64,000 nucleotides of DNA from Commensalibacter oyaizuii. Its GTDB lineage: Bacteria > Pseudomonadota > Alphaproteobacteria > Acetobacterales > Acetobacteraceae. The stretch is taken from positions 1,272,501 to 1,336,500 of the forward strand of contig NZ_JASBAO010000001.1 of assembly GCF_029953265.1 (NCBI RefSeq), in the 5' to 3' direction. The notes under the pieces were generated by a model. It had not been told where the DNA came from. It saw nothing but the letters and a program-made list of their open reading frames with translations, and searched no databases. Of this stretch, positions 8,802-18,397 are shown one piece after another; the stretch's first letter is position 1; each line of letters begins with the position of its first letter. The translations under genes and the position numbers were made by a program.

Positions 8802-9896
8802 TTATACATTAAAACGAAAAAGTAAAATGTCACCATCTTTGACAATATATTCTTTTCCTTCAACTCTGGCTTTCCCCGCCTCCTTTGCCCCGGCCTCCCC
8901 TTTAAATTGCACATAATCATCATATGCAACCGTTTCACAAGCGATAAATCCGCGTTCAAAATCGTTGTGAATCACAGCCGCTGCTTGAGGAGCTTTTGTT
9001 CCTTTAATGATAGTCCAAGCTCTGGTTTCTTTGGGGCCACAAGTAAAATACGTAATCAAATTCAATAAGTGATACCCTGCTGCAATCACACGATCCAAAC
9101 CACTATTTTCCAGCCCCAAACCTGCCAGAAATTCCATTTGATCCTCTTTACCCAGTTGACTGACTTCTGCTTCAATATCCGCAGAAACAATAACGGCCTC
9201 TGCCCCTTGTGCCTTGGCCATTTGAACAACTTTTTCAGAATAGGCATTCCCAGTTGCAGCAGATTCTTCTTCAACATTACACACATATAAGACAGGCTTA
9301 CTGGTCAAAAGTTGCAACCGTTCAACTGCTTTTTCTTCGCCTGGAGGTATTACATCACGAACTGCTTTCCCATCTTGCAGCGCTTTAATCAATGGCTCAA
9401 TCAATGCCACCGCGGCTTGGGCTTCTTTATCATTCCCACGTGCTTTTTTCTGCAAGGGAATAATGCGCTTTTCAAGACTTTCTAAGTCGGCAATCATTAA
9501 TTCTGTTTCTATGATCTCTGCATCGCGAATAGGATCAACCGATCCTTCGACATGAACAATATCATCGTTGTTAAAACAACGTAAAACGTGAATAATTGCA
9601 TCCACTTCACGAATGTTGGCTAAAAATTGATTTCCTAAACCTTCACCTTTAGATGCCCCTTTAACCAATCCTGCAATATCGACGAACTCTAAACTGGTTG
9701 GAACGATCTGCTGGGAATTTGTGATTTTAGATAAGACAGTTAATCGAGGATCTGGAACTGCAACCCTACCAACATTGGGTTCAATTGTACAAAACGGATA
9801 ATTCGCTGACTGTGCTGCAGCCGTTGCTGTTAACGCATTAAATAGGGTAGATTTCCCAACATTAGGCAACCCAACAATCCCACAATTAAACCCCAT
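8802..9896 (-). CDS. ychF: Redox-regulated ATPase YchF (OBG family)
   Basis: A 364-residue P-loop protein of the OBG family that prefers ATP to GTP and associates with ribosomes. It shows the G1 motif GLPNVGKST, the G3 region VDIAGLVKGASKGEGLGNQF, and a C-terminal TGS domain (FTCGPKETRAWTI to the end). AAAGGAG stands six bases before the ATG. It follows pth with a three-base gap, the usual rplY-pth-ychF order. Confidence 0.97.
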   Translation of the reverse strand: MGFNCGIVGLPNVGKSTLFNALTATAAAQSANYPFCTIEPNVGRVAVPDPRLTVLSKITNSQQIVPTSLEFVDIAGLVKGASKGEGLGNQFLANIREVDAIIHVLRCFNNDDIVHVEGSVDPIRDAEIIETELMIADLESLEKRIIPLQKKARGNDKEAQAAVALIEPLIKALQDGKAVRDVIPPGEEKAVERLQLLTSKPVLYVCNVEEESAATGNAYSEKVVQMAKAQGAEAVIVSADIEAEVSQLGKEDQMEFLAGLGLENSGLDRVIAAGYHLLNLITYFTCGPKETRAWTIIKGTKAPQAAAVIHNDFERGFIACETVAYDDYVQFKGEAGAKEAGKARVEGKEYIVKDGDILLFRFNV

Positions 9897-9899
9897 TTT

Positions 9900-10472
9900 T
9901 TACTCCTTTGTTAACAATGCAACTTTTGACATAAAAGCATCCATTTTTTCTTCGACTAATAATGGTGCTGATTGCGCAACCCCATCAATCAATGGATCCA
10001 ACCATTCGTACTCATTTTTGGAAAAATTACTTAAAACATAATGCGCAACTTGTGCTTTGTCCCCTGGGTGACCTATACCCAAACGAACCCGCCAATAGTT
10101 TTGATTACTCATCATCTTATCGATTGACCGCAATCCATTATGTCCCGCTGCACCCCCACCTTTTTTGATACGCAACCGCCCAGGGGCAAGGTCAAGCTCG
10201 TCATGGAAAACAGCCATATTTTCAATTGGGATTTTATAAAAAGCAATTGCTTGCTGCACGCTTTCACCCGACAGATTCATATAAGTCATTGGTTTTAACA
10301 AAAGGATTTTTTCCCCTTGAATCGTTCCTTCGGCAACTTCGCCCCGAAAACGCTTGCGCCACGGGGTGAACCCGTGACGCTGCGCAATTCGATCGACCGC
10401 CATAAAACCAATATTATGACGGTGTGCCTGCATTCCAGACTCAGGATTACCAAGCCCAGTCCACAGTAACAT
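9900..10472 (-). CDS. pth: Peptidyl-tRNA hydrolase
   Basis: A 190-residue hydrolase that frees tRNA from prematurely released peptidyl-tRNA. The active-site Asn and His are in GLGNPESGMQAHRHNIGF, followed by LKPMTYMNLSGESV and the HDELDL and GGGAAGHNGLRS motifs. The substitution of His for the usual Thr before RHN is minor. It lies 29 bases after rplY and three bases before ychF. Confidence 0.96.
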   Translation of the reverse strand: MLLWTGLGNPESGMQAHRHNIGFMAVDRIAQRHGFTPWRKRFRGEVAEGTIQGEKILLLKPMTYMNLSGESVQQAIAFYKIPIENMAVFHDELDLAPGRLRIKKGGGAAGHNGLRSIDKMMSNQNYWRVRLGIGHPGDKAQVAHYVLSNFSKNEYEWLDPLIDGVAQSAPLLVEEKMDAFMSKVALLTKE

Positions 10473-10501
10473 CTTTTATTCTTTCTCTAATTGAAGTAAA
10501 T

Positions 10502-11152
10502 TTATTCTTCAGCTGCTGCTTCAGATGCATCTTCTTCTGCACCCTCTTCTGCTGCTGCTTCGTCTTCAACTTCAACCGCAACTGTCGGTGCGGCAATAGT
10601 AGCGATCACAAAATCTTCTTCATTTTGATTGGTATGAGAAACGTTCTCAGTACCTTTAAGATCTGACCAACGAACAGTATCATGCAGATCTAACGCAGAA
10701 ATATCAGCGATGAATGCTTCAGGAATGTGATCAACATCACAGTTAATTTCAACAGAATGTTGAACAACATTAAGAACACCATCACGTTTCATACCTGGGC
10801 ATTCTTCTTCACCTTCAAAGTGAACAGGAATTTCAACGCGGATTTCTTGACCTGCAACCATGCGTTGGAAATCAACGTGTAATGGACGATCTGTTACAGG
10901 GTGCATTTGAACCGCACGCATCAAAGCAACAGAGGTTTTTTTACCATCAACAACAATTTGATACAATTGAGAACGCCAAGAACCATGCAATTCGCGCATA
11001 ATGATACGAGGGTCAATTGCAATCATCGCAGGTTCAGATTTACCACCATATACAACGCCAGGTACTAGACCAGCACGACGAGTTGCGCGCGCTGCCCCCT
11101 TACCAGCCTTCGCACGCACTGCAACATTCAATTCAACAAACTTCTTTGCCAC
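10502..11152 (-). CDS. rplY: 50S ribosomal protein L25 (general stress protein Ctc type)
   Basis: A 216-residue L25 of the long (Ctc/TL5) type that binds 5S rRNA. The N-terminal L25 domain begins ELNVAVRAKAGKGAARATRR, a second beta domain follows from about residue 95, and the tail is a run of Ala and Glu. The start is the GTG at 11152: AGGAG lies seven bases before it, and the upstream in-frame stretch is hydrophobic and unlike the family. A terminator-like hairpin ends only about 28 bases before the GTG, which suggests attenuation. Confidence 0.93.
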   Translation of the reverse strand: MAKKFVELNVAVRAKAGKGAARATRRAGLVPGVVYGGKSEPAMIAIDPRIIMRELHGSWRSQLYQIVVDGKKTSVALMRAVQMHPVTDRPLHVDFQRMVAGQEIRVEIPVHFEGEEECPGMKRDGVLNVVQHSVEINCDVDHIPEAFIADISALDLHDTVRWSDLKGTENVSHTNQNEEDFVIATIAAPTVAVEVEDEAAAEEGAEEDASEAAAEE

Positions 11153-11179
11153 GTTAAAACTCCTAAAATATAAAAGGCA

Positions 11180-11212
11180 AAACAAAAACACCAACCTCCA
11201 GGGGTGTTGGTG
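11180..11212 (-). terminator. Terminator or attenuator before rplY
   Basis: Read on the minus strand, the stem CACCAAC / GTTGGTG (arms 11206-11212 and 11189-11195, 10-base loop) is followed by TTTTTGTTTTG, a standard intrinsic terminator. It lies about 62 bases after the phosphatase stop and 28 bases before the rplY start, too close for a separate rplY promoter between them. Confidence 0.7.
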
Positions 11213-11274
11213 CATGTTATGCTTTACCGAAAAAACTTATAAAATGCAAATATCTTTATAACAAAAACAAAGTT

Positions 11275-11886
11275 TTATTCTAAAGGTAATGCGTGTAACT
11301 CCCATGCCTTGCCCCCGTCAACAGGCGGACGGGCACACAAAGGTTGGGCATTGGGCAAACGTACATTCGCTTTTAACCCCATCATGTGACGCAACGAACG
11401 GAAAATACCACCATGGGCAACAATCAAGACATTCCCTTCCCCTGCCTTGCGAATGGAACGATTTACGGCTTCGCTGATCCGTGCGCATAATGTTTGGAAA
11501 GATTCCCCACCTTCTGGGGTAAATTTCCCTGCAATCCAATCATCGTACCATGGCCCCATTGGCTGGCCTTCCTCTGTACCAAAACAAACTTCTTTCAAAC
11601 TGTCATCAAGTTCAACAGGAATCGTAACACCAACTTTTTCTTTGATAATTGCGGCTGTAATTTCAGCTGTGCGACGTGCACGCCCCAAAGGGGAACTGAC
11701 AATTTGGGTAATGGGCAATTCCAATTGCTCCCAATGATTAGCAATTGCATTGCCTGCAGCCACGGCTTGTGATAAACCGACTGTATTTAATGGAATATCT
11801 GTGCGTCCTTGCGATAAATTACGTGCATTCCAATCGGTCTGACCATGACGCAAATACCAATAAGGACGTGTAAGTAAAGAAGACAT
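11275..11886 (-). CDS. Histidine phosphatase family protein (phosphoglycerate mutase-like)
   Basis: A 203-residue branch-1 histidine phosphatase. The catalytic His is in RHGQTDWNARNLSQGRTDIP, with the supporting Arg in ARRTAEI, Glu in EVCFGTEEG and second His in VAHGGIFRSL. The fold covers cofactor-dependent phosphoglycerate mutases and small-molecule phosphatases; the short length and GpmB-like pattern favour a phosphatase over the glycolytic enzyme. AAAGG stands before the ATG. It follows prs by 21 bases and is probably in its transcript. Confidence 0.85.
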   Translation of the reverse strand: MSSLLTRPYWYLRHGQTDWNARNLSQGRTDIPLNTVGLSQAVAAGNAIANHWEQLELPITQIVSSPLGRARRTAEITAAIIKEKVGVTIPVELDDSLKEVCFGTEEGQPMGPWYDDWIAGKFTPEGGESFQTLCARISEAVNRSIRKAGEGNVLIVAHGGIFRSLRHMMGLKANVRLPNAQPLCARPPVDGGKAWELHALPLE

Positions 11887-11907
11887 AAAATAACCTTTAC
11901 AAATAAA

Positions 11908-12843
11908 TTAATCAAACAAAGACGAAACTGAACTTTCATCTGCAACGGCCCGAATGGCCCGTCCCAACAAATTATCCAAAGAAATTTGACGAATTTTAGT
12001 CGCCGCACGCACAGCATCAGATTTTAAAATGCTGTCTGTGATCACTAATTCACCAATAACAGAATTTTGCACTCTTTCTGGTGCACTGCCAGATAATACA
12101 CCGTGTGTAACATAAGCATCAATAGCAGTCGCCCCAGCATTCATTAGCGCTTGCGCTGCATTGCACAAAGACCCACCGCTATCGATAATATCATCAACTA
12201 ATAAACAATGACGACCCTCGACATTTCCAATGACGTTCATCACTTCGGAAACCCCAGCACGTTCACGGCGTTTATCTATGATCGCCAAATCCACGTCTAA
12301 ACGTTTTGCCAATTGACGGGCTCGCACCACCCCCCCCACGTCTGGGGATACCACCATAATGTCGTTCTTCCCTGCGTGCTTTTTCATAATATCACGAGTA
12401 AATAAAGGAGCTGCATACAAATTATCAACAGGAATATCAAAAAAACCCTGAATCTGACCAGCATGTAGATCAAGGGTTAAAACACGATTAGCCCCAGCCT
12501 CTACCAATAAATTTGCAACCAGTTTTGCACTGATAGGTGTTCTGGGACCTGATTTACGATCCTGACGTGCATATCCAAAATAGGGAATAACCGCTGTAAC
12601 CCGTCGTGCAGATCCGCGACGTAATGCATCCAACATAATCAATAATTCCATTAAATTATCATTGGTTGGATAACTTGTACTTTGTACTGCAAAAATGTCC
12701 TCGCCCCGAACATTTTCATAAATTTCAACAAATACCTCTTTATCCGCAAAACGCTGAACAGACGCATCACACAACGGCATCTTTAAATCCGCTGCCACAG
12801 CCTCTGCCAATGGGCGATTACTATTCCCAGAAATAATTTTCAT
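11908..12843 (-). CDS. prs: Ribose-phosphate pyrophosphokinase
   Basis: A 311-residue class I PRPP synthase, transferring pyrophosphate from ATP to ribose 5-phosphate for nucleotide, His, Trp and NAD synthesis. Motifs seen are [10 protein letters not shown], the flexible-loop and metal site [19 protein letters not shown], and the PRPP-binding [17 protein letters not shown] lies nine bases before the ATG at 12843. Full length, in line with a leftward run of housekeeping genes. Confidence 0.97.
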   Translation of the reverse strand: MKIISGNSNRPLAEAVAADLKMPLCDASVQRFADKEVFVEIYENVRGEDIFAVQSTSYPTNDNLMELLIMLDALRRGSARRVTAVIPYFGYARQDRKSGPRTPISAKLVANLLVEAGANRVLTLDLHAGQIQGFFDIPVDNLYAAPLFTRDIMKKHAGKNDIMVVSPDVGGVVRARQLAKRLDVDLAIIDKRRERAGVSEVMNVIGNVEGRHCLLVDDIIDSGGSLCNAAQALMNAGATAIDAYVTHGVLSGSAPERVQNSVIGELVITDSILKSDAVRAATKIRQISLDNLLGRAIRAVADESSVSSLFD

Positions 12844-12897
12844 TTATGCAACTCCAATATAAACCAGATCAACAAAAGATCCCGTTTTTATCCTTAT

Positions 12898-13869
12898 TTA
12901 ATTTTGTAACCCAGGTGGGGTAACCAATGGTGCCTTTGTCATACCACCATTTTCTGCCAAAGGTCGATTATTACGCCCTGAATAATTATCAATAACCCGT
13001 TTAATACCCCCAGCTGCCTCCTCACCAACAGCAGAACCCGTATCGCCCCAATATACATCTAAACTATGTGCGGGGACATCGTTTATTTGGGTTACTTTTC
13101 CAGCTTCCTTACCCTTTTTATCAACAATCCGCCAAACGACCTCAACATGCTGTACGGGATTCCCTCTTGTTCCTGCCGCACCATTTGTCACGCTTACATT
13201 ACACCCAACACTATAATCTGCCTTACTCTTATCTTGCTGTATGGCATTTAATTTATCATTTAAAGAAACAACAAACTGTCTGGCAATAACTGTGTTCCCA
13301 TCACCTGGGGCACCTTTTACCCCCTCAAAATAAATCTGGGCAGGGCGATTTTTTAAACTATGAGGATCTGATACCATCTGACGCGCCTGCAATCCCGTTA
13401 GCACCTCGTTTACAATTGGGGCTGCCTGCTGGGCAACCTGTGCGTAAATTGCTTCGTTCCCACTGGCCCAATCTTTCGTTGAAACAGGCATCGCATCACG
13501 CGTGGCTTGTACCTTACCATCAGGAGAGATGATGCTGAGTTTAGGCACCACCATATCCCCTTGGTTCTCAACTTTTGTGACTAATAACCATTCTCCCTTT
13601 TGTGCCTTGCCAACAACTGCAGGAACCGTTTGATCCAACATTGCTTTGGCAATGTCATGTGCAAGCACTGCCGATTCTTTGTCATTCAACAAAGATTCCG
13701 TTGGAACTGGGACAATTAATCGCGCAGGTGGAGGATTACTTAATACCCCCCCCTTATTGCCTGCTTGCTTTTCAAAAGGATGAGGAACCGTCATACAACC
13801 TATTAAAGGCGTAAAACTTAATAAACAGGCTACTATTTTAGAAACTCTAAAAAAAGATATCTCTTTCAT
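12898..13869 (-). CDS. Predicted lipoprotein of unknown function
   Basis: A 323-residue protein with a lipoprotein signal: a short charged start (MKEISFFR), a hydrophobic stretch and the lipobox LIGC at about residue 25, so it should be lipid-anchored in the envelope. The remainder holds a proline-rich spacer and a soluble domain with no family I recognise. The start ATG at 13869 has AAGGA upstream and lies seven bases after the pgeF stop, so it is in the lgt-midA-pgeF transcript; Lgt is the enzyme that would lipidate it. It resembles proteins found only in acetic acid bacteria, but that is an impression. Confidence 0.75.
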   Translation of the reverse strand: MKEISFFRVSKIVACLLSFTPLIGCMTVPHPFEKQAGNKGGVLSNPPPARLIVPVPTESLLNDKESAVLAHDIAKAMLDQTVPAVVGKAQKGEWLLVTKVENQGDMVVPKLSIISPDGKVQATRDAMPVSTKDWASGNEAIYAQVAQQAAPIVNEVLTGLQARQMVSDPHSLKNRPAQIYFEGVKGAPGDGNTVIARQFVVSLNDKLNAIQQDKSKADYSVGCNVSVTNGAAGTRGNPVQHVEVVWRIVDKKGKEAGKVTQINDVPAHSLDVYWGDTGSAVGEEAAGGIKRVIDNYSGRNNRPLAENGGMTKAPLVTPPGLQN

Positions 13870-13876
13870 CCGCAAT

Positions 13877-14650
13877 TTATCCTTTGTAACAAGCAATAGC
13901 TGAAATTTGATGTCCCAATGGTCCACCTCCTGCCAATGTACGACGCCGATGACTGAAAAAATGTTTAGGGTCTGTTAACGTATCCCTTCCCAAACCTGCA
14001 ACAATTCCAACGCGCCGTCTTTTTAAACGATCAATGCAATAATGACCTAAATCAAACAAATATTGATCATCTCGAATCAATTTAAAAAAGGAGCTTCCCT
14101 CTGGATCATACTCTAAAACTTGCTGACGCATGTCTTCTTTTACTTCGTATCGAGATCCATCAATACATGGGCCCACAACTGCAATAATTTCATGTATTTT
14201 TGCCCCCAAATTTTCCATTTGAGTTACAACCTCTTCCAAAATTCCACCAGCAGCGCCACGCCATCCTGCATGCGCAGCCCCCACAATTTTGCCATCGAAC
14301 GTGCTTAATAAAATAGGTCCACAATCCGCAGTAACAACACTGACAGCAATATCTGGGTCATTTGTAACCCCACCATCAACCTCGTCGGCTGCACAATTTT
14401 CTTTGGTCACATACTCGATTTTGGTACTATGTATTTGCATGCCCCCCCATAAATTTTGAGGATCGACCCCCATAATATCTGCAACAATATGTCTGTTCTT
14501 TTGAATATGGGCAGGATTATCTTCGGTTTTTAACCCGCAATTTAATGAAGCATATCCACCTTCAGAAACACCCCCCAAGCGGGTGAAAAATCCATGTCGA
14601 ACTATGTTCGATAATAAAGAATGACGAATAACACAAGGTTCAGCAGTCAT
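13877..14650 (-). CDS. pgeF: Peptidoglycan editing factor PgeF (YfiH, DUF152)
   Basis: A 257-residue multicopper-polyphenol-oxidase-fold protein. The family in bacteria removes misincorporated L-Ser from peptidoglycan precursors and also has purine nucleosidase activity. The zinc-site residues are visible: His in MQIHSTKIE, Cys in VVTADCGPI and His in GAAHAGWRGAAGG. VRHGFFTRLGGVSEG opens the domain. The ATG at 14650 overlaps the midA stop by 11 bases; upstream in-frame ATGs are less well placed. Confidence 0.92.
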   Translation of the reverse strand: MTAEPCVIRHSLLSNIVRHGFFTRLGGVSEGGYASLNCGLKTEDNPAHIQKNRHIVADIMGVDPQNLWGGMQIHSTKIEYVTKENCAADEVDGGVTNDPDIAVSVVTADCGPILLSTFDGKIVGAAHAGWRGAAGGILEEVVTQMENLGAKIHEIIAVVGPCIDGSRYEVKEDMRQQVLEYDPEGSSFFKLIRDDQYLFDLGHYCIDRLKRRRVGIVAGLGRDTLTDPKHFFSHRRRTLAGGGPLGHQISAIACYKG

Positions 14651-15689
14651 GATTAGAAACATCCTTATCCATTTCAAAAGCAGGTGGAATTGGTAACTTT
14701 GGATGGCATATTGCCATTACTTTGAATAAATGTCCCATCTGAGCAGGGTCAATCAAACGATACACAGCATCCGCCAATTGTTGTTTTTCATCAACAGTTG
14801 CAATAGCCATTAGATTTTGGGCACGCAATAAAATACCCAATTGTTTTAAAAATTCACCCTGAGTCTGAATCCCGTAAACGCTGGCTCCTGCCTCTTGTGC
14901 GATCTCTTTTAACGCTAGAAAATCAATATGCGCTGTCAAGTCAGCACTACCAATAGGTGCCAAAGGGGATACTTTTTTTTGATGAGCAATTGCTTGCAAT
15001 GTGTCACCAACAACAGAAACCGCATATCCATAATCAATAAATAATGCTGCCCCACCATCACAACAAATACGTTTTGCAATATCGTCTATAATTTGCTGTC
15101 CACTCTCACAGACTTCAACAATATCGCCAACTGAAATAGAACGGTTAAAAATAGGGACTTTTGGTAAATGGTTGATCGGGACTTGTATAAAGACATCACC
15201 CTTGACGTAACGTTCAGCCCAAGTCTGTGATGAATTTCGAACAAATTGACGTATGGGCAAAGCATCTAGAAATTCATTTGCGATCAGAATCATTGGCCCC
15301 TTGGGCAATGTTGCAATGGAATCGTACCACTCAACAGATAGATCGTTATGATTTGCAACAGCTTGTTGTTGGATCCGTTTTAAGCGAGGTGAAGTTTCAA
15401 CGAACCTGACATGACACCGTTTATACAACTCTGGCGCTGCCTTACGAATAACACGCAGCACATCGGCCATCAAAGTGCCGCGCCCTGGACCGGCTTCAAC
15501 CAAGGCTATATTCCCTTCAGCGGGCATGGATTGCATCACAACAACAACCCATGTTGCAATCATTTCACCAAATAATTGAGAGATTTCAGGAGCCGTAATA
15601 AAGTCAGAAAAAGGATCTTTGTTTGCATAATAAGCGGCATTTGCAGCCGCCATAAAATGATCTAACCTTACGGGAGAAGAATCAGTCAT
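14640..15689 (-). CDS. MidA/NDUFAF7 family SAM-dependent protein methyltransferase
   Basis: A 349-residue class I methyltransferase of the MidA family; the mitochondrial member NDUFAF7 dimethylates an Arg in complex I subunit NDUFS2. Visible are the N-terminal FSDFITAPEISQLFGEMI, the SAM loop VEAGPGRGTLMADVLR, and LIANEFLDALPIRQF. The bacterial target is probably the complex I homologue, which fits the NDUFA12-type gene at 37592. It overlaps lgt by eight bases and pgeF by 11. Confidence 0.9.
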   Translation of the reverse strand: MTDSSPVRLDHFMAAANAAYYANKDPFSDFITAPEISQLFGEMIATWVVVVMQSMPAEGNIALVEAGPGRGTLMADVLRVIRKAAPELYKRCHVRFVETSPRLKRIQQQAVANHNDLSVEWYDSIATLPKGPMILIANEFLDALPIRQFVRNSSQTWAERYVKGDVFIQVPINHLPKVPIFNRSISVGDIVEVCESGQQIIDDIAKRICCDGGAALFIDYGYAVSVVGDTLQAIAHQKKVSPLAPIGSADLTAHIDFLALKEIAQEAGASVYGIQTQGEFLKQLGILLRAQNLMAIATVDEKQQLADAVYRLIDPAQMGHLFKVMAICHPKLPIPPAFEMDKDVSNHDC

Positions 15690-16509
15690 TCTCGATAACT
15701 AAACTTTTTAATTTTGGTAAACGATAAGACTGCCATATAAAGTACCCCCCAGCGATTGCCATTGGAATACATAAGATTTGCCCCATGGTTAAACCGAACG
15801 TCAAAAATCCCATAAAACTGTCTGGCTCTCGGAATAATTCACAAAAACTGCGCATAACAGCATATCCAAGTAAAAAAACTCCAGAAAGAAACCCTGCCTT
15901 TTCACGAACGGATTGTTTACGCGATAACAAAATCATAATCGTAAATAAAACCACCCCTTCTAAAAAGAATTCATATAATTCAGAAGGATGTCGCGCCCCA
16001 ATCACATCTGGATAAATCATTCGCCATGGCAACCAATCTGGTGCAACACGTCCAACCAATTCACCATTAATGAAATTGGCCAACCTACCCAATCCTAACC
16101 CTAGGGGGACTACTGTTGTGACCCTGTCAGAAAAGCCAAGAAAACTTAGATGGTATTTACGAGTAAATAAAATTAATGCAAGAATAACGCCCAGTGCTCC
16201 ACCATGAAACGACATCCCACCGTGCCAAACTTGTAAGATCATTAAAGGATGGGAAAAATATAAAGCAGGCTGATAAAATAAAACATACCCTAAACGCCCA
16301 CCAATGACGACACCCAAAGTCGCCCAAGTCAAAAAATCGTCAACCTGCAATTTTGTTGCAACAACAGGCTCCTTTTTAACCAATCGTCTTACCAATAGCC
16401 ACCCAGCAACCAATGCTGTAATATATGCCATAGCGTACCAACGAATAGCCAACGGGCCAAGCTGTAACATCACAGGATCAAAGTGCGGATAATGCAAAGG
16501 GCCAAACAT
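15682..16509 (-). CDS. lgt: Prolipoprotein diacylglyceryl transferase
   Basis: A 275-residue inner-membrane enzyme, seven membrane segments expected, that transfers diacylglycerol from phosphatidylglycerol to the lipobox Cys of prelipoproteins. The signature GLGLGRLANFINGELVGR is complete and the essential His is in GGMSFHGG. It overlaps midA. Three predicted lipoprotein substrates are in this window (12898, 41573, 45433). Confidence 0.97.
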   Translation of the reverse strand: MFGPLHYPHFDPVMLQLGPLAIRWYAMAYITALVAGWLLVRRLVKKEPVVATKLQVDDFLTWATLGVVIGGRLGYVLFYQPALYFSHPLMILQVWHGGMSFHGGALGVILALILFTRKYHLSFLGFSDRVTTVVPLGLGLGRLANFINGELVGRVAPDWLPWRMIYPDVIGARHPSELYEFFLEGVVLFTIMILLSRKQSVREKAGFLSGVFLLGYAVMRSFCELFREPDSFMGFLTFGLTMGQILCIPMAIAGGYFIWQSYRLPKLKSLVIEND

Positions 16510-16551
16510 AGAATAATTACTCTTTCAGCATCGATTCAAAAAGGAAGCATC

Positions 16552-17532
16552 TTAAAGGTAAGAATCTGCTTTTAGCAAGTAATCTTGAACATACTGGCCA
16601 ATCCCATTTTCTAATGAAGTAAATGCTTTGTTATATCCAGCCCCTTGCAAACGGCGCATATCGGCCTGGGTAAAATATTGGTATTGCCCCTTAAGTGCTT
16701 CTGGCATCTCAATGAAATCAACCTGCTTTGACACGTTCATAGCCCCACAAACAGCATAAGCTAAATCTAAATATGTTCTGGCCTGACCCGTACCGCAATT
16801 ATATATTCCGTTAACTTGTGGATTATTTAACAACCATAAAATTACATCCACAACATCCCCAACCCAAATAAAATCGCGCGCCTGCGCACCATCAACCAGC
16901 CCCTCTTGATCTGATTTAAATAATTTAGGGGCTTGCCCTTGAACAATATCGTCAAATTTCACCTTAACGACCGAAATCATTTTTCCTTTATGATATTCGT
17001 TGGGGCCATAAACATTGAAAAATTTTAAACCAACCCATTGCGGTGGGGTGGGTTGTTCCTGTGCAACGATATCCAAGACTTGCATATCAAAAGCCTGTTT
17101 TGACCAACCATACAAGTTTAAGGGTTTTAACAATCCGATATTTTGAGGATCATCGTTAAAATCTTGGGCTTGATTAGCCCCACCATAAGTGGCCGCAGAA
17201 GAGGCATAAATAAATCTTACTTCATTTTTTGTGCACCATTTCCACAACCGCATAGATAGGTCAACATTCGTTTTCCAAACCAAATCCCCATCTTTGGCAG
17301 TTGTTTCACTTATTGCCCCTAAATGGATAACAGCCGTAACATCTTTTGCAGTTGCTAGAAAATTATCCATATTCTCTGGCAAAATGATATCATCTGGAAT
17401 ATGCTTGGCAACATTACGCCATTTTCCCTGATCACCAAGCCAATCGACAATCACTGTTCTCTCTTTAAGCTGATAAAGCTTGGCTTGTAAACATGAGCCA
17501 ATAAACCCTGTAGCACCAGTAATGATAATCAT
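16552..17532 (-). CDS. hldD: ADP-L-glycero-D-manno-heptose 6-epimerase
   Basis: A 326-residue extended SDR enzyme that makes the heptose donor for the LPS inner core. The NADP loop TGATGFIGS starts the protein, and the catalytic pattern is YASSAATYGG followed by YGWSKQAFD. FNVYGPNEYHKGKMISV is typical of HldD and separates it from UDP-glucose epimerases. It is 42 bases upstream of lgt. The ribosome site is weak. Confidence 0.93.
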   Translation of the reverse strand: MIIITGATGFIGSCLQAKLYQLKERTVIVDWLGDQGKWRNVAKHIPDDIILPENMDNFLATAKDVTAVIHLGAISETTAKDGDLVWKTNVDLSMRLWKWCTKNEVRFIYASSAATYGGANQAQDFNDDPQNIGLLKPLNLYGWSKQAFDMQVLDIVAQEQPTPPQWVGLKFFNVYGPNEYHKGKMISVVKVKFDDIVQGQAPKLFKSDQEGLVDGAQARDFIWVGDVVDVILWLLNNPQVNGIYNCGTGQARTYLDLAYAVCGAMNVSKQVDFIEMPEALKGQYQYFTQADMRRLQGAGYNKAFTSLENGIGQYVQDYLLKADSYL

Positions 17533-17654
17533 GATATTTTCGTATACGCAGATTTAGGTTAAAATTAAAATTATTTATACAAAACATGATAACTACCTAT
17601 AATAGATTATTCCAGTCTATTATTCGCTTTTTAACTAATTTAAGGATGAAACAT

Positions 17655-17945
17655 ATGCCTGATCGTAAAAAAATGTTCAACGATGCTTCCAAAGCTGCTG
17701 GCGGGGCGTTTTCTGTATTTAGCGGTATAAAAGAAGAAATTGGTGCCATTGTAAAAGGACGTGTTGATGAAATTTTATCAACCCTACATCTGGTTCGTCG
17801 TGAAGAATTCGAAATCATCAGCGAGATTGCCAGTCGCACCCGTTCTGCCCAAGAAAAATTAGAAGAGCAAGTTGAACAACTTGAAAAACGTCTTAATCAA
17901 TTAGAAGGTCGCTCTGACCATAACGACTCATCTACGTCAAATTAA
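17655..17945 (+). CDS. UbiK/BMFP family accessory factor
   Basis: A 96-residue protein with a short amphipathic N-terminal part and a C-terminal coiled coil (about residues 55-88: EEFEIISEIASR then KLEEQVEQLEKRLNQLEG). This is the BMFP/UbiK family, which assists the aerobic ubiquinone-synthesis complex. The ATG at 17655 is chosen because AAGGA lies eight bases before it; an ATG at 17646 overlaps that site. Start of a rightward run with csaA and proC. Confidence 0.85.
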   Translation: MPDRKKMFNDASKAAGGAFSVFSGIKEEIGAIVKGRVDEILSTLHLVRREEFEIISEIASRTRSAQEKLEEQVEQLEKRLNQLEGRSDHNDSSTSN

Positions 17946-18006
17946 AACGTAACAAACTGACGCACGCCAGTTATAATTTATATTTAACGACAAGGATAAT
18001 CCTAAA

Positions 18007-18339
18007 ATGGATCTTATCGAATGGAAAGATTTTGAAAAAATACTAATGGTTACTGGCACCATTACCCGTATCGAGGACTTCCCCCAAGCCCGCAAACCCG
18101 CCTATCAAATATGGGTTGATTTTGGCAATTATGGGGAACGGAAAACCAGTGCACAATTAGTACGGCTTTATCAAAAAGAGGATCTGCTAGGAAAACAAAT
18201 TGTTGGCATTATCAATTTTCCAGAAAAACAGATTGGTCCATTCCGATCCCAATTTTTATTAACAGGATTTGAGACTGAAGAAGGCGTGGTTATTACCACA
18301 GTTGAACGTCCTGTTCCCAACGGTACCAAAATTTCTTAA
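18007..18339 (+). CDS. csaA: CsaA-type tRNA-binding protein
   Basis: A 110-residue OB-fold protein of the CsaA family, which binds tRNA and has export-chaperone activity in Bacillus. The whole protein matches the family pattern: [56 protein letters not shown] and a final RPVPNG. It lacks the catalytic part of Met-tRNA synthetase, whose C-terminal domain it resembles. AAGGA lies before the ATG. Confidence 0.9.
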   Translation: MDLIEWKDFEKILMVTGTITRIEDFPQARKPAYQIWVDFGNYGERKTSAQLVRLYQKEDLLGKQIVGIINFPEKQIGPFRSQFLLTGFETEEGVVITTVERPVPNGTKIS

Positions 18340-18397
18340 TATTGAAGATTTATATGCTTTTTACTTCAATATCAACTTAACTATGAAGGAATAATTG

